Shown here: positions 1 to 5,074 of the stretch, in pieces | Layout: the number at the start of each line of letters is the position of its first letter | Numbering within the stretch: the stretch's first letter is position 1 | Source of the DNA: Planctomycetota bacterium | GTDB taxonomy: Bacteria > Planctomycetota > Planctomycetia > Isosphaerales > Isosphaeraceae | Direction of reading: 5' to 3' | NCBI GenBank assembly: GCA_021778575.1 | Contig: JAJYCH010000385.1 | Span: forward strand, 1-5,402 | Length of the DNA: 5,402 nucleotides | The notes under the pieces: model-generated | Seen by the model: the letters and a program-made list of their open reading frames with translations, nothing else | Told to the model about the DNA's origin: nothing | Database searches by the model: none | Program-made: the position numbers and the translations under genes

Positions 1-646
1 GGTCGCTCAAGGCCGTCGGGTCATTACCCGCGTCGACGATGGCGATCGTCTGCCCGGTACCATCGGGAGCCACCGAGCCGATATTGGGAAGCAGGTTCAG
101 TCCGTAAGCCTGGCGGACCTGAGCCGTCGTGTACGCAGCGCTTCCCACGACCGGACCCACGGCGTTCGCGGTAAAGCTGAACATGTTGTCGGCATAGCTC
201 GATTCGACCACCGACTGGTCGGGATTGGCCAGGACGATCAACTGGTTGGCACCGGGACTTGTTGTGAAATCGTCCGAGTAGCTCCCCGAGTTCACGGTCC
301 AGGTCTGCGTCCCCGAATTGCCCGCCCCCGAGGTCAGCGGACCGCTGTTGAGGATCAATCCATTGACTTCAAAGTTGATGCTATAAACTGCGTTGCTCGG
401 CAGATTCGTGGTCTGATAGGTTGCCTTGATATCGATCGTTTCGCCAATATTGATTGTCGAGGCTACCGACCCGCTCGTGGTCGTGACCACCGCGCCGGTG
501 ACGCTGATATTGCTCGCCAGCGCAATCCGTCCTTCGAGGAGTTCCGCGAGCGGAGCGAATCGGCGGGAGCGTCGAAGTCGAGCCGCGTCGGTTCCCAAAA
601 AACGCTTTTTTTGGACTAACCTGGTGCGAAGGTCCAAGCGGATCAT
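1..646 (-). CDS. Exported S53/S8-like protease-domain protein with CARDB-like domain, N-terminal part
   Basis: Read leftward from ATG at 646, about 215 codons are open and the gene leaves the window, so the C-terminus is missing. A purine-rich stretch (AGAGGCG) lies about 8 nt upstream of the ATG. Residues 1-45 are very basic and end in FAPLAELLEGRIALA, like the N-terminal LE-x-LE-x-R motif of large exported planctomycete proteins. Residues about 46-165 look like a CARDB beta-sandwich (ANPDQSVVESSYADNMFSFT is typical). Residues about 178-215 contain AYTTAQVRQAYGL and DGTGQTIAIVDAGNDP, resembling the junction into the catalytic domain of sedolisin/subtilisin-like (S53/S8) peptidases, with the Asp of IAIVDAG. 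Expected to act outside the cytoplasm. The catalytic Ser and Glu lie beyond the edge, so activity cannot be judged. The gene is unrelated to the element on the other side of the tRNA. Confidence 0.82.
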   Translation of the reverse strand, partial: MIRLDLRTRLVQKKRFLGTDAARLRRSRRFAPLAELLEGRIALASNISVTGAVVTTTSGSVASTINIGETIDIKATYQTTNLPSNAVYSINFEVNGLILNSGPLTSGAGNSGTQTWTVNSGSYSDDFTTSPGANQLIVLANPDQSVVESSYADNMFSFTANAVGPVVGSAAYTTAQVRQAYGLNLLPNIGSVAPDGTGQTIAIVDAGNDPTALSD

Positions 647-682
647 CGTTTTGTCGCCTCTAACGCAGGGGTGAGGAATCTT

Positions 683-811
683 GGTGGGTGGCGCTATCGG
701 CTTGGTTTCGAGCCGATTGAGGCGGATCAGGACGGCAATATCACCGACAAGACATGCGTCACATTCGATCCGTTGGTTCGACTCGAAAAAATGACCGCCG
801 TGGTCCATTGA
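683..811 (+). pseudogene. Possible decayed 3' end of a gene
   Basis: The interval 647-1138 holds no intact gene. In one + frame, 683-811 reads as a protein-like segment (GGWRYRLGFEPIEADQDGN and further) ending in TGA at 809-811, with a stop upstream at 617-619 and no convincing start. A second + frame is open from 795 to a TGA at 1050-1052 (IDYKVSGNAFRSTTIYTEN, later MTLDSIRRERPSQATSPEPG) and begins almost where the first ends, as expected if one coding sequence had shifted frame. The residue mix looks coding, but I recognise no family. This may be the remnant of a broken gene, or chance. Nothing else supportable is seen up to the tRNA apart from a short direct repeat at 899-919. Confidence 0.25.
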
Positions 812-1138
812 CTACAAGGTCAGTGGTAATGCATTTCGCTCAACGACAATTTACACCGAAAACAGGAGTGAGGGCGGAACGAATGAAATTGTCAACTTTG
901 ATCACATTTCTGATCACATGACACTCGATTCGATCAGACGGGAACGCCCAAGTCAAGCCACTAGTCCTGAACCAGGCGTCGCCGATTTGACGATTCGACA
1001 GACGGCCCTGCGCCAAGGCCTGAGTGCCATTGCCGAGAGTGTGCTTCTGTGAGAAACTTTGCCTCTCCGATTTCCAAATTCTGAACGAGCGATCCCTCGG
1101 TTTCCGATCCTGCTCCTGTTCGATAAGGTGTTCCTCCG

Positions 1139-1223
1139 GCCGGTGTGGCGGAATGGCAGACGCAGAGGACTTAAAATCCTCCGATGGGTAACCATCATGT
1201 GGGTTCGACTCCCACCACCGGCA
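1139..1223 (+). tRNA. tRNA-Leu(UAA)
   Basis: An 85 nt class II tRNA. The acceptor stem GCCGGTG (1139-1145) pairs with CACCGGC (1216-1222), with discriminator A at 1223. The anticodon stem GAGGA/TCCTC (1165-1169, 1177-1181) encloses the loop CTTAAAA with anticodon TAA at 1172-1174. The long variable arm GATGG-GTAA-CCATC identifies leucine. The T arm is GTGGG-TTCGACT-CCCAC (1199-1215). CCA is not encoded. The anticodon decodes UUA (and UUG by wobble). Its 3' end faces the accessory-looking genes that begin after 1224, the usual place for integration of a mobile element. I do not see a second copy of the tRNA 3' end elsewhere in the window. Confidence 0.97.
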
Positions 1224-1316
1224 TTCAGAAAGCAATGAAATACAAGGACTTAAGAAATCGCCAGGCTGACTCATCATGACGCACCTCGACCCACTCCGAC
1301 CCACCATATCCCGACA

Positions 1317-1400
1317 AAGTGGTGGAGAATTGGTGGAGATCGGATCGGGGCTGCGAACCCCGATCTCTGCATCCGGTTTCGCCCGGCTGCTCCACCACTT
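1317..1400. other. Structured palindromic locus, tRNA-like fold; candidate attachment site, structured RNA or terminator
   Basis: An 11 bp perfect inverted repeat (AAGTGGTGGAG at 1317-1327, CTCCACCACTT at 1390-1400) encloses two hairpins. The first is GATCGGGG/CCCCGATC (1343-1350, 1358-1365) with a 7 nt loop, CTGCGAA. The second is GCAtCCGG/CCGGcTGC (1369-1376, 1383-1390) with one mismatch. TGGTGGAGA also occurs twice in direct orientation (1320-1328, 1331-1339). The span from a 7 bp 'acceptor' GGTGGAG at 1321 to A1397 is 77 nt, tRNA size, and the first loop reads CU-GCG-AA like an anticodon loop. There is no D arm and the T arm is not canonical. CTCCACCA is also the usual 3' end of tmRNA. 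It lies between tRNA-Leu and the stop codon of the SprT-like gene. No T-run follows on either strand, which weakens a terminator reading. Confidence 0.5.
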
Positions 1401-1445
1401 CGGGAAACACTCGCCCGCCGAAATCCCTCCGGTCAGGTCGCCCGC

Positions 1446-2054
1446 TCACTGAAGATCGGGGAGGAAATCCTCGTCGCAGATTTTGCAAGAAACGTCGGTC
1501 AGGTCGGGCTTGCCCCAGAATGATCGCTTCGCGCACTTGCAAGAGTATTTGGTCTTGTTGTTGGCGACCGCGCCAGGTTTCGCTCCCTTCGTCCCGCCGC
1601 CCTCGACCTTGCCCCAAACGTCTCGCCACGGAACTTGGATGTCGTCTTGCATCCTCGCGAAAGCCACGTCGAATGCGCCTCCCTCGATTATGAAGTGAGA
1701 GACCTGCTGACCGGTCTGACGCCCTCCGGGCTGCCCGGTCGAGGACGGGAATAACCCGACCTCCTTCATCTTTTCGCCCCATTCCTTGTTGTGGTAGCTG
1801 GAGCGGCTCGGGTTTCCCAACTCGTGCTGCCACTGATGGCACATCTCGTGGACGAGCGTCCCGAGGATGTCCCGCACCGTCCTGTCGCTCCTGACGAAGT
1901 TGAGCGCGATCTCGTGGGTCTTGCGGTTGCCGTCCGACCACCGATCCCCGGCGAAGTATCCCCTCATGCGCTTCTTGTCGGTGACGGTAATCAGCGCCCC
2001 GCTCAACTCCCCGCCGAACAGGGTCGCATTGAAGTAATCACAAGCGAGAATCAG
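1446..2054 (-). CDS. SprT-like zinc metallopeptidase
   Basis: SprT/Spartan-like domain proteins are zinc metallopeptidases; some cleave DNA-crosslinked proteins, but the role of mobile-element copies is less clear. Counting from the CTG at 2054 (202 residues), the N-terminus reads ACDYFNATLFGGEL (4-17) then RGYFAGDRW, the typical opening of the domain. The HExxH zinc site is HEMCH (69-73) in LVHEMCHQWQHELG. A third ligand is likely His88 in SSYHNKEWGEKMKEVGL. The C-terminus has a CxC...CxxC zinc-ribbon-like motif (Cys172, 174, 190, 193). The frame contains no ATG, GTG or TTG between its upstream stop (2175-2177) and TTG at 2006, and that TTG would cut off FGGE. I therefore place the N-terminus near the rare candidate CTG 2054. 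Translation could instead enter by +1 frameshift from the overlapping ATPase gene, whose stop is at 2038-2040. Domain call is firm; the start is not. Confidence 0.85.
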   Translation of the reverse strand: MILACDYFNATLFGGELSGALITVTDKKRMRGYFAGDRWSDGNRKTHEIALNFVRSDRTVRDILGTLVHEMCHQWQHELGNPSRSSYHNKEWGEKMKEVGLFPSSTGQPGGRQTGQQVSHFIIEGGAFDVAFARMQDDIQVPWRDVWGKVEGGGTKGAKPGAVANNKTKYSCKCAKRSFWGKPDLTDVSCKICDEDFLPDLQ

Positions 2055-3489
2055 TTGCCCGCTCGATGATCGGAGCGGGCTCGGGCTCGGGAGAGGGCTC
2101 GATGATCGGAGCGGGCACGGGCTCGGAAACCGGCGGCGAGACCTCGATCGAGGAGCCAGGCAACATTTGCGCCATCAACCTCTTCTTGTCGGCCCGTTCG
2201 GTTGCGGAGAGAACCTGATAGAGATCGGTGATCGCCTTGCTGAGCCTGCTCCCGTCGGTCGGTTCGATCTTGATGAGGTGATGATCGGCGACGAGTTTCG
2301 CGAAGGTCGCCTGGAGTCGCTGCTTGCCTTCGGTCGCGCCAAGTCCCTTGAATCGGTTGAGCGCCTTATAGACCTCGACCCGCCGGATGCGCCGAAGCCC
2401 ACGCTTCCGGGCATAATCGAGGACGGCCGACTCGTCTTCGGTGAGATGATCTTCCTGGGTGGGCTTGTAAGCCTCGGCGAGCATCCGGTCGATTTCCTCG
2501 GGGAGTGCCCCAGTCCGCTTGAACTCGGCCGTCTTGAGGCAACGCCGGAGGTTCAGATCGACGATATTGCCCGCTGCCAGGTCATCCTTGATCTTTGAGA
2601 GCATCCCCTCATCCGGGAACCAAGGCGACATATACTCGATGATTTCCCGAGGGGTCGGTGCGAACCTGCACCCGAAGAGTCGATCCAGGACGGCATCCCA
2701 GTCTTCGTCGTCCTTCGGCGAGAACTTGTTGGCGATGACGACGATCCGGGCATTCAGGATGAACCGGTTCTTGACCTTTTCTTCTTTCTCCGACTTTTCG
2801 GCACGGATCGAGGAGACGGTTCGAGCCCCTTCCTTCTCCAGGACTTGCTTGAGCAGGGTTGCCATCGCCCCGACGATCGACACGTCGTTCAAGATCAGCG
2901 TGCGGAAGTGCTCATGCCGGTAGTAGTAGAGCAACTCGTAGAGCCCGCGAGCCGTGATGTTGCCCTGGAGCCAAACGTAATTGGGAAGGGCTTCGAGGAT
3001 GCCTCGTTCCCGATTCTTGAGGATCACGAGACGCTGCCGTAGGCCGTCCCTGATGTCTTCCGCGTTCATGGGGACGGGAGGCTCGCTTGTCGCCTTGACT
3101 CCATCTTGATTCTGGGGGACGACAGCCTCGCCGCCATCCTGTCCCTCGACATCGCCACCCTGGTCGGCTCCAGTCCCGCCATCTGCACTTCCGGGGTTTA
3201 GCCGGAGCCATACCTCCACGAGTTCATCGTCGGGCAGTTCGAGAATGGTGTCGATGTCTTCTCGCTCCCGGACGCAGGGTTCGAGTCGCATTTTCACCGT
3301 CCGGTCGATTCGGTGGGATTCCTGATCGGTCTGGGGCAGTTGCCGCTTCGCCAGTTCGGTCTTGCCGATGCCTGCCGAGCCGAGGATGAGGACGTGCGAG
3401 CGGAGCCCGTCGCTGATCCCCTTCGTCTTGTCCGAGATGCTCGTGAGGAAGCTGAGGAACCGCGAATAGGACTCGAATAACGTGAGCAT
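2038..3489 (-). CDS. P-loop (AAA+-like) ATPase with C-terminal winged-helix-like region
   Basis: 483 residues from ATG 3489, which has AAAGGTG about 7 nt upstream. A TTG at 3534 would add 15 residues but lacks a good ribosome site. Walker A is GSAGIGKT (37-44). Residues about 100-140 are a Gly/Asp/Glu/Gln-rich linker that splits the ATPase core. The second half has GNITARGLYELLYYYR (176-191), a Walker-B-like strand RTLILNDVS (196-204, Asp202) and a sensor-1-like strand ARIVVIANKFSPK (247-259). This order fits AAA+-like ATPases found in phages and other mobile elements, where they often act in DNA replication or remodelling; the substrate is unknown. The segment DESAVLDYARKRGL to KIEPTDGSR resembles a winged helix. 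The last 35 or so residues are a Pro/Glu tail (PAPIIEPSPEPEPAPIIE) from a 36 bp repeat. The 3' end overlaps the SprT-like frame, so the two are probably co-expressed. Confidence 0.8.
   Translation of the reverse strand: MLTLFESYSRFLSFLTSISDKTKGISDGLRSHVLILGSAGIGKTELAKRQLPQTDQESHRIDRTVKMRLEPCVREREDIDTILELPDDELVEVWLRLNPGSADGGTGADQGGDVEGQDGGEAVVPQNQDGVKATSEPPVPMNAEDIRDGLRQRLVILKNRERGILEALPNYVWLQGNITARGLYELLYYYRHEHFRTLILNDVSIVGAMATLLKQVLEKEGARTVSSIRAEKSEKEEKVKNRFILNARIVVIANKFSPKDDEDWDAVLDRLFGCRFAPTPREIIEYMSPWFPDEGMLSKIKDDLAAGNIVDLNLRRCLKTAEFKRTGALPEEIDRMLAEAYKPTQEDHLTEDESAVLDYARKRGLRRIRRVEVYKALNRFKGLGATEGKQRLQATFAKLVADHHLIKIEPTDGSRLSKAITDLYQVLSATERADKKRLMAQMLPGSSIEVSPPVSEPVPAPIIEPSPEPEPAPIIERATDSRL
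2061..2126. repeat. 36 bp-period tandem repeat in the ATPase tail
   Basis: Two 30 bp copies (2061-2090 and 2097-2126) differ only at 2081/2117 and are offset by 36 bp, so the protein repeats a 12-residue unit (PAPIIEPSPEPE). The repeat lies just upstream of the point where the SprT-like frame takes over. Slippage here in multiples of 36 bp would keep the frame. Confidence 0.85.
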
Positions 3490-3526
3490 GATAAACACCT
3501 TTCGGGTCTTGGTTCGGTGCTCGTTT

Positions 3527-3716
3527 ACTACCAATTAGTCTTGTTGAGCCCCGTCTGACCCCACTTTACTTGCGCGACGACTGGTTGTAAACCAATACCG
3601 AATATTTCTTGGAAATTGGGGATTCCAGCAAATTGTTGGTCGGAATAATTGCCCATACTTGACGGAGCCACTCCTGAAAGCAAAGAATGGATATCGTCGC
3701 TATTGTAACCAATTAC
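3527..3716. promoter_or_regulatory. Divergent control region with three CCAAT-centred repeat sites
   Basis: The 249 bp between the leftward ATPase gene and the rightward HTH gene contain three related elements: ACTA-CCAAT-TAGT (3527-3539, imperfectly symmetric), TGGTTGTAAACCA running into AAT (3582-3596) and GTAACCAATTAC (3705-3716). All share a TA-rich flank before CCAAT, and the second is a TGGTT/AACCA palindrome. A further palindrome, TGGAA/TTCCA, is at 3610-3627. The outer sites lie about 40 bp upstream of the ATPase start and 22 bp upstream of the HTH gene start, positions where a repressor could control both. The HTH protein encoded next door is the natural candidate binder; this is inference. 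I see no convincing -35/-10 pair. Confidence 0.4.
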
Positions 3717-3738
3717 CTGGCAAGACTCGGAGGCTGAA

Positions 3739-4275
3739 GTGTCCGAATATCGAGACGAATGGACGTTGTTCGAGGAGAGGGTGCGGGCGATCATCCTGAA
3801 GGGCCTGGAAGGTGAGAGCCTCCGTGATTTGGAAAAGAAAACGGGGGTGGCCCGGCAATCGGTGGCAAAGTTCCTGGCGAGGGAAAACGGGCTCAATAGT
3901 TGGTCGCTCGGCAAGATTCTCGGCTACTTGAAGTTTGATTGCCTGATTTGCATGCCCGACTACCTTCTTGCATCCGACGCGGCCGCGAGCACGTCGGGGA
4001 TGTCGGGCGGGATCGTCTTTCAGACCCCGAGAATCGAGAATGCAGCCGAGCCCGGAGACGGCCGCAAGTCCCCGAAACGCCGCCTGGCCCGTTACGAGCC
4101 CTACCGGGTGCTCAAGCCATCGGCGAAGGACGAAAAACAGGCCCAGGTGGTCGGTGGAACGTCGGCCGACTCCGCTGAAGTGGTCGATCCGCCCTCGACC
4201 ACCGCCACTCAAGAACGGCCCGACGAATCCGAGGTCGGGATTAAAGGACGAACACGCAAGGGGGCGAAGCAGTAA
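3739..4275 (+). CDS. XRE-like helix-turn-helix regulator
   Basis: 178 residues. The GTG start at 3739 is supported by a strong ribosome site, GGAGG at 3729-3733, five bases upstream. Residues about 27-47 (SLRDLEKKTGVARQSVAKFLA) form a helix-turn-helix of the Cro/CI-XRE kind, followed by a further helix, WSLGKILGYLKF (55-66). Residues from about 85 on are low in complexity, basic first (RKSPKRRLARYEPYR) and then acidic and Ser/Thr-rich, and are probably flexible. It is transcribed away from the ATPase gene across a region with repeated CCAAT sites, so it probably regulates itself and the ATPase-SprT genes, like a phage or island repressor. No protease, dimerisation or ligand domain is visible. 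The stop codon lies inside the first unit of the 9 bp repeat array that follows. Confidence 0.75.
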   Translation: MSEYRDEWTLFEERVRAIILKGLEGESLRDLEKKTGVARQSVAKFLARENGLNSWSLGKILGYLKFDCLICMPDYLLASDAAASTSGMSGGIVFQTPRIENAAEPGDGRKSPKRRLARYEPYRVLKPSAKDEKQAQVVGGTSADSAEVVDPPSTTATQERPDESEVGIKGRTRKGAKQ

Positions 4276-4409
4276 CCACGGTAACTACGGTGACGAGAGT
4301 CACCGCACCTGCGGAATCGTTGCCGTTAGTCCTGCTGGGCAAGGGTCGTGAGAAGTTCGGATCGGGGATCGAAGTAACCGTGGTCACCGTGGTTACCGTG
4401 GTTACTCTC
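4271..4409. repeat. Two inverted arrays of 9 bp GTNAC repeats (iteron-like), forming a 24 bp inverted repeat
   Basis: Array 1 (4272-4307) has GTAACCACG, GTAACTACG, GTGACGAGA, GTCACCGCA. Array 2 (4374-4409) has GTAACCGTG, GTCACCGTG, GTTACCGTG, GTTACTCTC. GTNAC recurs exactly every 9 bp in both. Bases 4271-4294 pair with 4383-4406 over 24 bp, with a single G.T in place of one pair. Inside array 1, CGGTGAC-GAGA-GTCACCG (4288-4305) is a perfect 7 bp hairpin with a GNRA-type loop. The arrays fill much of the 203 bp between the convergent HTH gene (ending 4275) and MerR-like gene (ending 4479). Regular short repeats beside regulator and ATPase genes suggest iterons, a replication or partition site, or a large bidirectional terminator without T-runs. 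Repeat structure is certain; function is inferred. Confidence 0.85.
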
Positions 4410-4478
4410 GGGGCGCGACGTGAAATCCCTCGTCCCTCGAAGAACCGATCTCCCATGCGCCCGGTTCCGTCTCCGACT

Positions 4479-4688
4479 TCAAGGTTGAGTGCCCTCATTA
4501 CCCTCACTTCGCTCGGCTCTATCGGCGCACGACCGGAAATACTCCCTGGCCCGCTCGACATCCCCGTCATCATAAACACGCTGATTTTTCCAGCGGGACG
4601 GCTCGGGCAACCGTCCGGTCTGATGCGCATAGACGATCCGGTAATAAGGGACGCCGATTTTTCGGGATAGGTCTTGCATTGAAAACAT
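4479..4688 (-). CDS. Small MerR/excisionase-like DNA-binding protein
   Basis: 69 residues from ATG 4688, with GAGGT about 6 nt upstream. MFSMQDLSRKIGVPYYRIVYAHQTGRLPEPSRW followed by RVYDDGDVERAREYF is a single winged-helix module of the MerR/excisionase type: a helix-turn-helix (4-24), a wing with the usual 'G.lp.p.r...r.Y' pattern, and a following helix. The tail is short and polar with no effector domain, so this is the size of a recombination directionality factor or small phage regulator rather than a full MerR sensor. It is divergent from the 81-residue HTH gene and convergent with the XRE-like gene. Either excisionase or transcription regulator is possible; without an integrase in view I cannot choose. 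Confidence 0.75.
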   Translation of the reverse strand: MFSMQDLSRKIGVPYYRIVYAHQTGRLPEPSRWKNQRVYDDGDVERAREYFRSCADRAERSEGNEGTQP

Positions 4689-4760
4689 GATTACCTCAAT
4701 GTAGTATATAGTACGTTACAATTTTTTCTTCTGGAGTCGAGAATAAATCGTTCATGCTGC
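4689..4760. promoter_or_regulatory. AT-rich divergent promoter region
   Basis: This stretch between two divergent small HTH genes is the most AT-rich in the right half. It contains TAGTATATAGTA (4702-4713), which offers a -10-like TATACT for the leftward gene about 25 nt before its ATG, and a run of T at 4722-4727. On the + strand GAATAAAT (4741-4748) is a weak -10 candidate. No clear -35 element is seen for either direction, and the promoter consensus of this organism is uncertain. Confidence 0.35.
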
Positions 4761-4809
4761 ATACATACGATGGGCAGAGTGCCCATACTCATGGAGAAAT
4801 CGTATGTAT
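4761..4809 (+). promoter_or_regulatory. Nested inverted repeat covering a start codon; possible translational switch or operator pair
   Basis: An 11 bp perfect inverted repeat, ATACATACGAT (4761-4771) and ATCGTATGTAT (4799-4809), encloses a second palindrome, ATGGGCA-GAG-TGCCCAT (4770-4786). The right arm contains the ATG (4804-4806) of the downstream HTH gene, and the likely ribosome site GGAG (4793-4796) lies in the single-stranded part. If the region is transcribed, the RNA fold would bury the start codon; as DNA, the arms could be two inverted binding sites. Base pairing is read directly from the sequence; a regulatory role is inference. Confidence 0.6.
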
Positions 4810-5049
4810 TACAATTACAGCATGGACGAGGTGGCGAGGGAGATCGAAGTTCCAACCAGGGTGTTGCGCCGGTTTCTCGCGGAAGAAGCCTGCGAGTTGG
4901 AGCGGATCAAGTCCTTCAGCGAGAGAGAGTTCCGGCGCATCTGTCGGCTCTGGCGGGAGACCGGGGCGGCGGCGTGCTACGAGGAACACGGACGACTGAT
5001 CCGGCGAGACGCTGGCATCGAGAATGCGCGCTCTCGCGGGTTCAAGTGA
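4804..5049 (+). CDS. Small helix-turn-helix protein
   Basis: 81 residues from ATG 4804, with GGAG 7 nt upstream. The segment SMDEVAREIEVPTRVLRRFLAEE (6-28) looks like a helix-turn-helix with the 'eVAreigvp...lrrfl' pattern of small phage or island regulators; FSEREFRRICRLW (38-50) is a further amphipathic helix. The rest is basic. It is divergent from the MerR-like gene and is followed after 25 bases by the next rightward gene, so the two are probably one operon. Its start codon is within an inverted-repeat arm, which suggests controlled translation. Target unknown; no enzymatic motif is seen. Confidence 0.65.
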   Translation: MYYNYSMDEVAREIEVPTRVLRRFLAEEACELERIKSFSEREFRRICRLWRETGAAACYEEHGRLIRRDAGIENARSRGFK

Positions 5050-5074
5050 CGACCCTCGATCGGGAAGCTGGACG

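Noticed and set aside
426..674. Rightward 82-codon open frame
   Set aside because: It is antisense to the exported protease-like gene, which has a coherent domain reading on the other strand.
840..1307. Leftward open frame of 155 codons, and another at 953-1198
   Set aside because: Both run antisense through the tRNA-Leu gene (WWESNPHDGYP is the usual spurious translation of a tRNA complement).
1331..1397. A true tRNA or tmRNA 3' end
   Set aside because: The distance from the TTCGCAG or TTTCGC loop to CTCCACCA does not give a 5 bp T stem plus 7 bp acceptor on either strand, and there is no D arm.
1225..1941. Leftward 238-codon open frame
   Set aside because: It overlaps the SprT-like gene in another frame, is Arg/Gly-rich and shows no domain; the SprT frame carries HExxH and the zinc ribbon.
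3490..3534. TTG start at 3534 for the ATPase
   Set aside because: ATG 3489 has a good ribosome site, and the extra 15 residues overlap a putative operator.
3528..4212. Leftward open frames opposite the XRE-like gene
   Set aside because: They are antisense to a gene with a strong ribosome site and clear helix-turn-helix, and have no recognisable content.
4271..4409. CRISPR array
   Set aside because: The units are contiguous 9-mers without spacers, and no cas gene is nearby.
4241..4670. Overlapping frames on both strands containing VTVVTVVT-type runs
   Set aside because: The Val/Thr runs are just the translated 9 bp repeats, and both frames run over the MerR-like gene. A repeat-bearing protein cannot be excluded, but nothing supports one.
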